A stretch of 64,000 nucleotides of DNA from Plantago major (Eukaryota; Streptophyta; Magnoliopsida; Lamiales; Plantaginaceae): assembly GCA_026545765.1 (NCBI GenBank), contig JAIFAC010000229.1:62001-126000 (forward strand), given 5' to 3'. Under the pieces are notes generated by a model. That model did not search any database and had not been told where the DNA came from. It saw only the letters and a list, made by a program, of their open reading frames with translations. Below, one piece after another: positions 21,716 through 34,899 of this stretch. The position numbers and the translations under genes are program-made. Position 1 is the stretch's first letter. Each line of letters begins with the position of its first letter.

Positions 21716-24122
21716 TTTAAACATTTTGGTTTGGAATGTTAGGGGAATGAATCATCCCCTAAAGAAGAGTGAGTTTAGGAGGCTAGTAGGGGTTAATAAA
21801 GTTTGTTTGGGTGCTGCTCTTGAGACTAGAATTAGGAGTGATAATTGGGATAAGTTTGTAAAATCTTGGTTTTCTGCTTGGGGTTTTAATTTTGTTCATA
21901 ATTTGACTTTTGATAAAACCGTAGAGTCCGGTTTTTGGGATCCGCCTGTCGGATGTGTCTCTTCTTGCTTGTAGTGATCAGTTTATTCATTGCTCTGTGA
22001 ATCCTAAGGATGATAAGGGGGATTTCCTGTGTAGTTTTGTGTATGCACAAAATATTGCTCCTGCTATGGCTCAGCTTTGGAAGGATATGGTTCATATTAG
22101 TTCTATCAGGTCTATTCCTCGCTTGTTGTAGGGGACTTCAATGTGGTGTTGGATGCTTCTGAGAAAGTGGTGGAGTCTGGGGCTAATGTCCATGTTTCTT
22201 CTGAATTATCTGATGCTTTGGCTGCAACTGGCTTGTTTGATCATGGGTATGTGGGACAAAGGTTTACCTGGGACAACAGTCATACTTATTGTAAGTTGGA
22301 TAGAGCTTTAGTGAATGACATTTGGGCTGATGTTCTTCTGGAGACAGTAGTTGATTTTTTGCCTAGGGGTATTTCTGATCACAATCCTATTTTGATTAGG
22401 ATGTTTAAACCTTTGTTTATACATTCTCCTAGCTTCAAGTTTAAGAACTTCTGGGCTGATGATCCTAATTTTATCAGGGTGGTTAAAGAGACTTAGGAGA
22501 CACCTGTGAGAGGGTGTTTCATGTATCAATTTGTTCAACACTTGAATGCTCTCAAAAGGCTCTTGAAGGAGTTAAATAAGACTAAGTATAGCAATCTGGA
22601 TGCTCAAGTGGAGGTTGCTAAGCAGCAGATGGAGGGTTTGCAGGTACAATTACAGGGTGATTGTTTCAATGCTGATTTACAGGAGGATGCTAGGGGTGCT
22701 GTTGATACGTATAGGCAGCTCAGGGATAATCAAATGTCTTTTTCTCCATCAGAAGGCTAAGTTGACTTGGTTAACTCAGGGGGATGAGGGGACTAGATTC
22801 TTTTATGCCCAAATTGTTCTCTGCATGGATTACTTAATCGGGCTTCTCACATCAGGTGTATCTTGTTCTAGGTTTCATTATCATCCTAAGTGTAAAAAAT
22901 TGGGGATTATACAGCTTGGCTTTGCTGATGATCTTATGGTTTTTTGCAGGGCTGACTTGGACTCTGTCAAGTATATTAAGGGTGTTTTGGCTAAGTTTTC
23001 ATCTATTTCTGGACTGCAAGTGAATCATAGTAAGAGTCATATGTTTTTTGGGGGTATACAGGATGATGTGAAGGATCAGCTTCTTCAGGAAATGGGCTAT
23101 GCTGAGGGCAGGTTTCCTAGTAAGTATTTGGGTGTTCCTCTTCATTCTAGGAGGTTATTGATGTCTGATTATGATGGCTTAGTGCATAAATTAACTAGTA
23201 GGATTCATGCTTGGGCTCACAGGCATATTAGCTATGCTGGGAGGCTGCTGTTGTTGCAATCTGTTTTGGTGAGTATTCAGAGCTTCTGGGCCAGAGTGTT
23301 CTTCTTACCTATAGGAGTGTTACAGAGAATTCAAGGGATTCCGAGGCACTTCTTGTGGTCTGGGGATAGTTCTGGGCATAGAAGTCTTGTTGCTTGGAGG
23401 ACTCTCTGCCATGATAAGGAGAGAGGTGGGTTGAGTATCAAGGAAATACTCTCTTGGAATAAAGCAGCTATGAGTGTGTATTTGTTTGCTTTACATAATG
23501 AAAGATCCTCTTCTCTCTGGCATAAGTGGATCAGGGTTTACAAAGTTGCGTAATCAAGGGATTCGGTCAAGCATTTCTAAAAGTAGTGATAGTGTTTGGT
23601 GGAAGCATCTGCTGAAGGTCAGAGATTTGATTTTATGTGGCATGCCTGAGTCTACTAGGACCATGTTGGTTTGTGCTCCTAAGAAGGTTCAGTTGCAGGC
23701 TGTTTATGAGATGCTTTGGCCTTCTGCTCCATCTTGTGATTGGTGGCATCTGGTATGGAATTCTATCTCTGAGCCTAAAATTGCTTTTTCAGATGTGGTT
23801 GTGCATGACAGGTTGCCTTTGAAGACAAGGTTGTTCAAATGGGGTGTGGTGGACAATGATGTTTGTGTATTGTGTAAGACCTCTATTGAAACTAGAAATC
23901 ACTTGTTTAGTTCTTGCTCTTTCACTCAATCTTTGTTTGCTGTGTTTTTACCTATTTTAGGCATTTCCCTGTATATTCTTTTGATACGATTCTGAGTCTG
24001 TTCAGTCAAGCTACTAGGACTAGCTCTAGTGTATACAAGATTAAAGTCATTGTGAGTAGTAGTCAAGCAGTGTTTGGAGAATAAGGAATCAGGTGATCTT
24101 CCAGAAGCCATGTGTCCATGTG
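21708..24122 (+). pseudogene. LINE ORF2 (endonuclease, deleted RT, zf-RVT)
   Basis: Begins MDDLNILVWNVRGMN, the start of an APE-type endonuclease. Later endonuclease marks are GDFNVV (about 22133) and GISDHNPI (about 22371), separated by frameshifts. The text then runs through the linker GDEGTRFFYAQI to about 22818 and jumps directly to VLCMDYL and LGFADDLMVFC, so the reverse transcriptase fingers and first catalytic region are deleted. After FADD come the family thumb motifs KYLGVPLHSRR and SYAGRLLLLQSVL, then a zf-RVT finger (RLFKWGV..CVLC..ETRNHLFSSC). It continues past the hAT element to 25403 and past the Copia element. Confidence 0.85.
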
Positions 24123-25256
24123 TAGTGTCATATAGTGAGTTTGCCTCACCGAGGGCTCGCTGAAGGCTTGGCTCGGCTCGGCTCGGTAAGATATTTCGCG
24201 CCGCGCTCGAGCCCGACTTCATACTGTTACATTTATGAGCCTCGGCTCGCCTCGAATACCTTGCAGTTCGCTTAGGCTCGAATATAATATAGTAGTACTA
24301 TAAGTATATAACACATGTTGGGCTCTTTATTTTTTTTTTTTTGTCCCATTACTATTGAGGCCCAAATCCAATTTTACCAACAAACCCTATATCTGAACAT
24401 TTTATCTCTTTCACTTTCTTTACTCTTCATTTCCTTACCTCTTCATTTCTTTACAACTGCTGACAATTCCACGCCTCCATCGATTGACGATGTAATCCGG
24501 CCTTCCATCGCCCTCCACCACCTGCACTCACCTCGATTCCAAAGATCGCTGCTTCCTCCATCAAGGCCCAGCCTGCCTCCACCACCGGTCAAGTCCTCGA
24601 GGTTTCTGCCCTGCGCCTCCATAGCTCCACCGCCACCATTCCAGCTCCACCACTTGATACCACAGCCCACCACTGACATACCCTGCCAGATCCACCACTG
24701 ATACCACAGCCCACCACTGGCTGTGATCGGATTGGAACGTATGAAGAGGAATTGCGGCTTATGGAACCACAAGTCTTCGTGATATCATTTGCAAATGGAT
24801 TGGTAATTTGATGAGTTGTATGATCGTCAATCATCATGTTAATTATAAATTTCAGTATTATGTCATGTGTTGAAGATCATTTCAGTTTGAAGTAGTTGTA
24901 GTAGTAGATTGGTTCTTTGTAACATGATCAACACATTGTTGTAATGTTGTTACATTTGGCTTGTTCAAATTCAATTGTAAACTCATGTTTACCATTCTAA
25001 GATCGGGGCGGATCGAGGAATATAATTTACTTCGACTGATCCAAGAGATGATTATGTGTGTAATTGTATTTTTTATACCAAGCTCGAGCTCGCTTCAAAC
25101 GAGTCGAGCTGGAGCTCGCTTGAAGCGAGCTCGAGCTCGAGCTTGTATTTTAGCTCGTTCTCTTAACGAGCCGAGCCGAGCCTGGGCTCGTATATAGTTC
25201 GAGCTCGAGTCGAGATGTCAAATACCCGGCTCGACTCGGCTCGAATAACAGCACTA
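24123..25256. mobile_element. Non-autonomous hAT transposon with 8-bp TSD
   Basis: Flanked by the perfect 8-base duplication tccatgtg (24115-24122 and 25257-25264). The ends read TAGTG...CACTA, as in hAT elements, with subterminal runs of gctcgagct/ggctcg on both sides. Removing it and one TSD copy restores LINE reading (PCVHV to PSIVKHI). Inside there is no transposase, only a CCACCACTG-rich stretch with a partial tandem duplication (24650-24720) and an AT-rich tail. Confidence 0.9.
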
Positions 25257-25403
25257 TCCATGTGCCTTCTATTGTTAAGCATATATGTGCTTATCTACTG
25301 GTAAGACTTGATTGTAAAGGGGCTCATAACAGGCAGTACAGGGTGATTACTCAGGCTTTGAGGAGTTTGTGATGGTGGTTTGGTTGCCTGCTTGTTAGAT
25401 TTG

Positions 25404-26794
25404 TGTTGGTCCAGATAACGGCAAAGTAAAAGACTAGAGGGGGGGGGGGTGAATAGTCTTTTAAAACTTTTGTCGATAAACACGCTTCGAAACCTGGGGT
25501 TTCGATACTTAAATTCAGAGCGGAAGACTTTAAGATAGGTAAGTGCGTAAACAATAAGTAAGTGTGTGTGCTTTTTGAAATGTAAATACGTAAAGGTAAC
25601 ACAAGAAGTATAGTGGTATCCGGAGGTGGCGAATCCTCCAACTAATCCACTTCGTCTTTCCGAGACCTAGAATTCACTAGAATGTATAATCGAGTTCACC
25701 TTACAATAATCCTATTCTAAGATTCCTAAACAAATGGTTCCCAACCAAATGTTCCCCCGAAGTTATTCCTCACCTTCAGAGCTAAGTACTTCCTCTACTC
25801 GATAACCTTGAGTTATTCCCGATTTCCCAAATTAAGTACTTCCTCTACTCCACGCCTCGATGGTGTCAAGTTATAAGGTTTGTCGAGAGGCTTCTCGATA
25901 ACTTTTCAGCTTATGTTTTCAGAGAGCCTAATAGAACAAGACTACTTAATACACTTGTTCAAAGGATGATACCGCTTTTTATCGACCCAAGTAATTGGTG
26001 TCCGCTCGAGAATGAGCTTCTAAAGGGTATCCGATAGTTCAACTCTTTCACGAATAACAATCTCTTGTTAAGGTTCGTGACAACTTAGAACTACTAGTGA
26101 TTCTTCAAGCAAATGTAAAGCTTTCGTAAAGGGTAGTAGAGTGCTTGAGAGAATACTTTGCTTGATGGTAAGTTTGCAAGATAGAGCGCTCTAAGGTATG
26201 TTCTTCAAGCATCTAAGTGTGTGATATATATATAAATTTGAGAGGCGCTTGAATTGTATCCGCAGTTTCTATCAAATTATATCCGCTTATATCTTGAACT
26301 ATGTTCAAGTCACTATCTCTTGTTTCGTAGAGGACTTGCTTTTTGCAAGATTTCGCCGATGCATTTAATGCATAGTAATCGCTCATTGTCCTTTAGTCTC
26401 AACGGATACATGAGCCTTCTCGATGGCTTCAGATGCTCCATACTCATGATGTCATATGTACGTAATCATATTTCCAAAGTAAGTTAATGTACTTAAGAAA
26501 GGATTAAGGACATAGTCTTTCCGAGTAAGACTAAACCTTTGTGTCTTCATAAACCTTGTGCAATCTTCGCCTTCTAATCTTCGTAAAGCTCCATTGCTAG
26601 GATTGATCTTCATGGTCTTCTTGAAATAAAAATTACACTCGAGACCTATAATCCTAATGCAAGATTTACTAGACTAATCATACTCAAGGATTTCTCTTTA
26701 CAATGTTCAAGTGAACCAAGAGCACTTAATCACCTTTCTCGGTTAAGATAAGATCATGTGATGAGTGATCAAAATACTAATGATATTCCTAAAA
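25404..26794 (-). repeat. 3' LTR of the complete Copia element
   Basis: 1391 bases, direct copy of 38788-40167. It starts TGTTGGTCCAGATAACGG. The inner end reads cctaaaa rather than cctaaca, losing the CA. A purine-rich minus-strand stretch (aaaaggaaat) just inside is a plausible polypurine tract. An extended G run sits at 25439-25450. Confidence 0.9.
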
Positions 26795-27999
26795 ATTTCC
26801 TTTTGATCACCATCCATGACTATCTTTCAAGTCCTATTACAAAATTGTAATCCCGAATGTAAAACAATCCACCACTTAATCATTTCAAATGATATTCAAT
26901 TTTAGTCAATTATGCGAAAGTAAACATCAACCAAATCACAAGAAGTGATCTTTCCGATAAGTTGTCATCTATTAAAATGTATCCGAGAGTATGATCTTCA
27001 GATAGGTACAGCTTTACGAGTAAGATGCAACTTTACAGATAGAGAATTTCGTAAACAATCAAGAAGATTACAAAAAGTAATAAAACATACTAAGTAAATT
27101 AGAACATAGGAGAGTCCAAGCTCCAAGAGAGTATTCTAATGTTACTAGTCTTCAAGTCTTCAGAAACACAACTTGGGTTCAGATATCTCAAGTTCTTCAA
27201 AGACCCTTTCTCGGATCACCGACATGATCATCCACTTTTCTCGCATTCTCGACATAATCATAAAGAATCCTTCCGACAGAGAGCTCGCCTTCCGGATAAG
27301 TCACATATTTCATGGTAACTCTTACCAAGCTTGTGATTCTTCCGCAGTAAAATGTTCACCTGTATACTTTTCCCTGCACCTGTGCATGGTCTACTTGCAA
27401 CTGAGATAGGTTGAAATACTTGTATATTTCTTCCAGATAGTGTATATCATCTAGGTATTCATCCAATGTCATATAGAATGACTCATAGGTTGAAACACCT
27501 AGTTTGTTCTTCCTGCTGTAGCTACCATCCAGCTTTTCTTACCTTGTGTACATCATCGTTTTTGGTAAGGATGTGCAAAAGAAAGATCCATCTTTCCGCT
27601 TCATTCCTCTTTTCTACTTCAAAGTTTAACCAGCATGAAGGTGCTCAGTTTTAGCAATTCGCTTTTCTCTCCATTTCTGTGATCCGTCGAGGATGGAGTT
27701 GAAACTTATCATTGACAAGTAGATGTTGTAGTTCCGTAATCCAATACCTCTCTTGTTCGTAATGCACCTATATGAAGATTCTTCACATCGTCTTCATATA
27801 CTCAATGTGGGCATCACCGCCTTTCGATGTGTTTCATTATTTATTCCGCCAAACCGAAATCCTTCGCTTTTCGGTGGCCTTCGTCAGAGATCCTCTAACC
27901 CTTTCTTCCCGCCAATGGCTGTGGATGTTCCTTGTATTGACTTGGTATTTCCAAAAGGAGTTCGTCGCTATGGCTTTCACGCCAGAGGAGGTTGTGAAG

Positions 28000-30900
28000 T
28001 AGTTGTCTCCTTTTCTTGTGAAGTGGATGTTCATCGAATCATCCTCATCATCATTGTAGTCCAAAATTGAGACTTGCGCCTTTCGCCTCTTACTTCTCCT
28101 TCTTCCTTTTCTTCTTCTTAAGTCTTCTTCTCTTCCGAGATTCTAAGGACTTGGTTCCCCTAGTGACTATACTTCTCACCCTTCCGTCAGTTGATCCGGA
28201 ACAACTTCTTCAAGGGTGTCTCCAAGGGTGTCCTTAATGACAAGTCGACTTGAGGAGGAGGATTTGATTGTTTTCTTTTCTTCCTCCGCTTTTCGAGGCA
28301 TCTCTTCTTCCCCTTAGTCATGAATGATCGACTCATGATAGCATAAGCTTCGTGGAGAGTTTCAAAGTTTTTCCGAGATTGTTGTGCACCCCGACTAATT
28401 CTTGAAGTTCTTTCTTCAAATTTGTTTCCGCTTTCTAACCGCCCTCGCCCTTTCTTTGAGCTCTTCGCTGCCTTAGGATGGCGCTGCTTCAAGGATAAGA
28501 TGGGCTTCATTCAATGTCGATTAGCATTGTTACAATCCTCATCCCCGACCAACCCTAGGTCTTTCGAGATAGAGCGATGTCGGTTGCTCGTTGAGTAAAG
28601 CAAAGCCCAAAGGCTTCATCTCTTCTGGACGGATTTTAGCACTTATGTGTCTGGGGCAACTAGTGTCTTTCCGAGTTCTAAAAGACACTGCTCGTGACGG
28701 TGCTCTTTCACTTGAACTACTTGTGCAGAGAATATATGAGGAGCAAGTAGGGCTCTTTTGTGCCGAGTGACAAGTCTCTCATCTTCGCTTCAGTTGATCA
28801 AGTCGGGTTTCAAGATCACCGCTATAATCTTTTTCTTTGATTGTTTGCAGATCGACAATCTTCTTCGCTTCCATCAAGTGTACCGACCTTCCGAGAAGAT
28901 GTAGAAGGTCTTTCCGATGCAACAGAGATCATGCTCTTCATCATCATTGTCATCCATTGCATCTATTTCAAAGAATTGTGACAACAATGGCATTCTTCAA
29001 ATTTCTTTGCTCATCTAGGAGTGCCAATTCTTCGCATTAGCTTCTTCGAGCTTTTGATTTTGGCTTCCTTTTCATCAACAAGAGCTTGAGTCTCAATGTT
29101 GATTCACTTCTCTTCTTCCAATACCTTTCTCGAGTTGTTCAATCCTAAACTCAAGAATTAAATTTCTTCTATGGCATCATTGTGTTCAAATTTGTCGGGT
29201 ATCTTGACGAGACTTGGGATGTGATGATGATGGAGCTGTCTAGCAATTGAGGGAGTAGCCTTTTCTCCACTCTCTTTGCTAGCTTTCAATCCCGCCTTTG
29301 TCCAGTCAGATCATCATCATCATCACTCTTGTTCTTTGTTTCTTGGTTTCGATGCTCGAGGGAGGTTCTTGATAATTATTTTCGCCCATCTCCTCGCCAT
29401 GTTCAAACCAAAGGATCACATTTGGGAATGTAATCATCCTCCCATTAACTTCTTCTTGTTCAACAGATAAGTAGTGAGTTTGTCGGGCAAGGTGATGGGT
29501 AACCATCCGCCTTGGTTTGAGCATCCGACTTGAAATCGCTATAAGTTCGTGCTACTTCATAAATGAAGTCTTCATGCATTAGAGTGGCAAATGAGTAGGA
29601 CTCAGGGAACAATGCATGGATATAATCCTCGATTTAGGGCAATTGCTCTTTTCTCGACATCGACATTTCGCTACTCGTAAAGGTCACCTTTCCGAAGTTT
29701 CGCTATTGTCAAGCACTTGAGATGTTTCTTTAAGGTGTGCTTCCGAAGGCCTCGAGTAAATCAACTGCACTAGACTTTGAGCCCGAAGAAAGTGTTCAAG
29801 TTAGTTTTGTTCAAACCACTTGTGTTAGTAATCAGGTGCGTATGAGCTTCGAGCATACCGTAGAAACACTAGGCTCATCTGCTTGGATTTTTACTTGCTT
29901 GGGCACAGAGGCCTCAGATACTTTGATGTGAGGAGAAGTTTTATCCTCATCAACCTTTCTTTCTGCTTGAACCTGAGAATTACAATCAAATATGTTTAGA
30001 AACTGTTAATAGAAAAGATAGGTGGAAAAGTGCTTTCTGAGACTTCACTTACTTCCAAGCAAGTTCCGCAGAAACCTTGAGGGTTTCTGGCACCTTTTCT
30101 GCAGATACTGCTTGTTCAGCAGTTTTAGTTTCTTTTGGAGGAGATGACACAACTGTTTCTCCATCCAATTGTTCTTCTGACTGAGCCTGTAAGAACAAAC
30201 ATAAGAGATTTTAGTAGTGGGTTTTCCAGAGCATTCGTTGAAGAAGACTATTACTGATTACTTACCTTCTCAGCAGAAGGCTCAGTAAAATTTCCTCAGA
30301 AAGCTTTTCAGCTTCTGGAATCTCTAGGTTTTGGGGTGTTGGTTCCACCACCACTACTTCCTCAGTTGGAGCCTAAGAAGAGACATTAAGAATATTAGAA
30401 CATAAGAGCAATTTTAGTTAGTTATTTCTTGTTCAGAGATAACTTTACTACCCGGGATGTGCTCTTCTTGATGTTCCGAGGTTGAGGAACCTCTTCGATT
30501 CAAGGTGGACAATGTTTTCTTCCCCGAAGTGTGTCTCCAGTCGGCTCAGAATAAATATGTTTTATGAGTAACAAGTTAATATACAATTATGTCGACATGT
30601 TAGATATACAACTATCTTTGTTACCCGATAGAGTCAGCCGATCATTGATCTCTTGAACTTGTGGTGAATCCACGCCTCTCCGTGCTCATTATGTATCTCC
30701 TCGTAGTATCATTCCGAAGTTTCCATCTCGCTTGATCCCTTCGAGAGTTGAGCTCTTCGTAAGGTCGAGGAACCTGCTCAAGAACATGTGGTTTTCAAAG
30801 AATATTAAATGTTGGCATTGTGAATGTGGAAGCAATGGCAACATCTTCCATCATTCTATCTTCCTCACCCAGCCTTCTTCTTCCGTCAAGTGAGGGGCTC

Positions 30901-32149
30901 TTGTCTTCTCAAGATGAGCTTGAAGCTCCTCCACGGGTCTCATACTTGAACCTTTTGAGTACTTTTGCAAGTACTTCATCATCCTCGTAATCACTATTCT
31001 GTTGGTGCACTCCATCTATGATATTTCTATCATCTCCGGAGAGTTCGAGCATTCGTTCAGACTTTGGGGATTCTCGATTTGTTTTCGAAGGCCCAACATC
31101 TTCTCGAGACCTTGCCTGTAAGGTCAGGCCTCTTGTATGATTAGGGGCTTGGAGGCTCTCTTCATGAGTCCTCTTTCTTGGCGGGAACCGGAGGTTTAGC
31201 TTTGCTCAGAGACCTCCTCACCTTGCTGCGCTTTCTTCTTCTCGCTTTTCGAAAAGCTCAAGCCAGAAGTTTCTCCTTTTCTTCAAAAGCGGTCTCAAAA
31301 GGGAGTCAGGATCGATTTCGCCTCTCGAGAGTGATTCCCATTGTTCCGTAATGTAATGATCCCGAGACCAGTGCATATCGCCTTCGCTCAAGAAGGCCAT
31401 TGATGATTTTGGGCTCAAATTCTCAATATGTCCAAGGAATTTGTCAAGGCATACTTCCCCAATTGAAGTGGGTTTCCGCCTTCATGCTTCTTGTTCGTAA
31501 GATGCATCATCATCCATCTCTCCATGCTTATCCGGTCTACTCCACCTTTATCGCCATCAAAGCAACGGACCGCATAAGAGCTAAAGTACTCAGAGTTTCG
31601 AGATGACTAGTTTCATGGCCTTCGTAACAAAGTCTCCGGGCAACCTTTTGCATTTTCTAACCGGATTGCTTCAAATAGCTCTTCGACGCTTGAATCATGG
31701 AACCGCCCTTGATGTTGATGTCTTCAAATGTTCCTCGATTTTTCAATCTAATATCTTGCGTAAAGTCTTGCGCCTAGAACAATTTCGTCCTTCGACTTCA
31801 ACCGCATGTATTTTTCTTCTTCATCATTCACAACTTTTGTGAAGATTTTGGAGTTGTTATAGAACTCCAAGACATCCAAAGGTGGATAGTCCACTGTGCA
31901 AGCAGATAGAAGTCAGTAGATATGGGAATTCTTCAAGATTCCTAATATCGCTTTTCTTTCCCGTTTAGAAGATATAACCGGTACATATCTCTTTACTAGA
32001 AAGGCTCCCAATTCATTTTGTGTTTAGGGTTCCAAAATGATGGGGTAACTTTCCTGTATATGCTTATTCAACACCTTGTTCCTTTCCTCCTCGCTTTCAG
32101 CAGAGCAGAGGATGTTGCCTTAGGTTCTTGGTGGTCATCTTCGGTGCCA
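28000..32149 (-). pseudogene. Post-pol region in env position, broken and apparently multi-exon
   Basis: In element orientation this starts with ATG at 32149 (MAPKMTTKNLRQHPL), about ten bases after a TATATAA-like string, and runs through pieces such as SEEERNKVLNKHIQESYP, FLVKRYVPVIS and LSEGDMHWSRDHYITEQWES. It then enters several short exon-like units with intron-like borders (29930-30545), and ends with a Lys/Arg-rich part (28510-28187). Nothing matches reverse transcriptase or integrase. Sireviruses carry an env-like or unknown ORF here; this one has no obvious signal peptide or fusion segment. It may be a captured host gene. Function unknown. Confidence 0.45.
29930..30545 (-). other. 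Tandem exon-intron-like units inside the Copia element
   Basis: On the minus strand at least four segments show an acceptor-like end, a short Glu/Pro/Ser-rich frame and usually a donor-like end. Acceptors lie before 30543, 30373 (TTCTTAG), 30187 (TTCTTACAG) and 29973 (TTCTCAG). Donors follow near 30453, 30265 (AAGGTAAGT) and 30053 (GTAAGTG). The frames share AE-K and SEE words (for example IPEAEKLSEE, EQAVSAEKVPE, VQAERKVDED), as if one exon with its intron had been duplicated several times. Confidence 0.5.
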
Positions 32150-33127
32150 TCTCTTATATAGAGTTTAGAGGAGTGTTTTTCGTAAGACTAAGCACAAGAA
32201 GTTGAGTTTTAGAGGGGTTTTGCGTAAATCTTGAGAGATTTTGCTATTTTGATGCAAGTTTGAAAATTTTAATTGGTAAAAGTGTTTGTCTTTTGCCCAA
32301 ATCCTATATATATAGCATAAAATGTACATAGATACAACATACATATAGCTGAATATGAATGCGTGTCTTTGCATCTCAGATAGGCGTGGTACGCCCTTTG
32401 TACTTCATTAAATGCGAGTGGGCCATGTCTGCATTTCTCAATGACATTATTGCTTTGTTTTGATCTCACCGCTGAGATCAAACGCTTATTCATCAAGGGC
32501 TTATATTGAATATCTTGTAATGATATCAATCAACAAATGGTAATGTGCCGATTTGATGGATTTTTAATATGCTACATTCATCAGGTCACTTAGTAAAGAG
32601 TAAGAACACTTAATCGCTTCGAGCTTATCATTCGAAAGTGTCAAGTCCTTATCTATATATTGTTTATCATGAAATGGTAAAATACAAGACGCTGCACATG
32701 TTTGCCTTTCGTAACTTATACTTTTGGGCTTTGTGTGTCCGCTTTCTTTATGACTAAATAGCTTTTCAATTCAAGTGTCGTAACCTTCATTGCTTCAATG
32801 TATTCGACCCACTCAAAGCAAGTAAGTTCTAGTTTTATTTACTTATTAAGTGTAATCGACCTTTGCCTTTCGGATACCTGCTCCAGAATGTTATGTCTTT
32901 CTCGAGTATTGCTACCGTAAACCTTTGCATCACTTCTTATCAACTTGGCTTTCTAAGAACTGCTCTCGAGGCCTACTCACTTATTCAAATTTTTAGAGAT
33001 TCAGACAATTTTTCAGTCCTTAGCAACCCATTAATCCAAGATTATGTCTTAAGGTCAAGAACCGCTTTCTTGTAAGGGCTTAGTGAAGATATCTCAAGTT
33101 GGTCTTCCGTGACAATCTTGAGTATCT

Positions 33128-33454
33128 CTATATCGCTTTCTCAACATGGTCTCCGGCGAAGTGGTGTCTAACATCAATGTGATTTGTTCGCATGGAACTT
33201 GGGGTTATGTGTGATTGCAATAGCACTTGTGTTATCAGTAAAATGGGAGTTTTCTTCATCGAGTCCATAGTCTCGAGTTGTTGTTGAATCCACGTAATTT
33301 GTGTTGCACAACAACCAAAGAAGAATATATTCAAATTCCGTGGTAGAAGTTGCAATCGAGTTTTTCTTGCTAAACCATGAGATAAGTCTAGTTCCTTAAA
33401 CCCACAAGTTCTCGAGGTACTTTTCCTATCAAGCATTGATCCAAAGATAATCAA
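33128..33454 (-). pseudogene. Copia RNase H domain
   Basis: One 108-residue frame begins MIIFGSMLDRKSTSRTCGF and ends NHIDVRHHFAGDHVEKAI. It matches the Copia RNase H landmarks: DRKSTSG, CCAQ.xWIxQQL and H-IDxRxHFxRDxV. It is the least damaged coding stretch of the element. Confidence 0.85.
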
Positions 33455-33699
33455 AGATCCGAGTAACCACCAAACTCAATCCACTTTCTTTAGATACCAC
33501 AAACCTACATCTACTGCATTTCACATACCTTAATATTTTCATAGCAATGTTGTAGTGTGATTGCATCGATTTGTTTGAAATCTAGCACACACTCCAACCG
33601 CATATTGAATATCGTGTCCGTCATAAAGAAGGTAGTGAACCTATCAATTTCCTATACTTGTGTTCATCAACACTCATCCGATTCAAGATAGGTCATCTT

Positions 33700-34612
33700 G
33701 GTTCCTATGCTCATAGGTATCTTAGCATTCTTTCGTAAGGCTTAAGATTGAACTTTGTGAGCATGTCTTTGCATACTTTGTCCGACTAATGAATATTCCA
33801 TCATTGAGTTGCTTGACTTGCAATCCTAGGAAATAGTTCAATTCTCCCATCATGCTCATCTCAACTTACTTTTCATGAGATTAGCAAAGTCATCACAAAG
33901 TTGCTTGTCCTTAGATCCAAATATGATGTCATCAACATATACTTGAACTAAGAGTAGTTTCCCATCATGGTTTAAAGTAAATAAAGTTTTATCAACTTCA
34001 CCTTTCTTGAAACTACTTTCCGTAGGTATTTAGCCAAAGTGTCATACCATGCTCTTCGAGCCTGCTTTCACCCATAAAGAGCTTCAGAGCTTATAGACCA
34101 TTCTACTTTCCGAGGAAACTTCAAAGCCAGTGGTTGTTCAACATAGACTTCCTCAAGAAGTTCACCATTCAAGAATGCACTCTTGACATCCATCTAATAA
34201 ACTTTAAAGTCTTTATGAGTCGAAGGCGAAAGAGTCTTATTGCATCCAACTGCAACCGTGCATATGACTCATCAAAATCTAAACCTTCACTGGGTGAATC
34301 CTCGCAACCAACCTTGCTTTGTTTCGTTATTTCACCAGATTCATTCATCGTGTTTCAAAACCCACTTAGTTCCAATCACGTATATTCCTTCTACAAATGG
34401 AACTAGTTTTGATTTTGTTTCTCTCAAACGATCCAACTCTTCTTGCATTGCGAGATCCGCCTTGGTCTCTTAATTCTTCTTCTATAGTTTTCGTTCAATG
34501 TTTGAGATAAAACATCCAAAGAGAGAGTTAGCATTTTCACTATTGCTCTCCTAGTCCTAACACCTTGATTGATCGTCCAATCACGCCTTTTGCGTGATGA
34601 TCCTTGATCCAT
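33700..34612 (-). pseudogene. Copia reverse transcriptase domain
   Basis: The minus strand keeps the region that precedes the RT (CKKSW preceded by remnants of IEEALxDxxW) and the catalytic YVDD motif at 33939-33928 in the context VQVYVDDIIFG. Frameshifts occur every 50-100 bases. Confidence 0.8.
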
Positions 34613-34899
34613 CTCATCACGGGTTTAGGCTAGTAGGTCAACATTTATGTGATCTCAATGTGAATCACTATGATTACGACTTGATACTTCTTCAAGATTC
34701 GTGACATTTTGCACCTCGTGGCGGTGAATGTCGACACTTGCTCAGGTGAGAGCTTTCGACATGCCTGCTGAGAGGTCATTTCAGAGTTAGCTCTCGATGA
34801 ACATCTTCGCCCATTTCAAATTCTCATAGGAAATTCTTCATCATGTCCGAGAATCATCCTGTTACTAGGCATTTCATGCTTTTCTTCGTAGTCATCCTC

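Noticed and set aside
24315..24701. A 128-residue frame inside the hAT element
   Set aside because: Ser/Pro/His-rich translation of a CCACC-rich repeat with no domain; overlapped by equally long frames on the other strand.
25081..25240. GAGCTCGAGC runs as a possible regulatory palindrome cluster
   Set aside because: They are the subterminal repeats typical of this kind of hAT end and are mirrored at the other end of the element.
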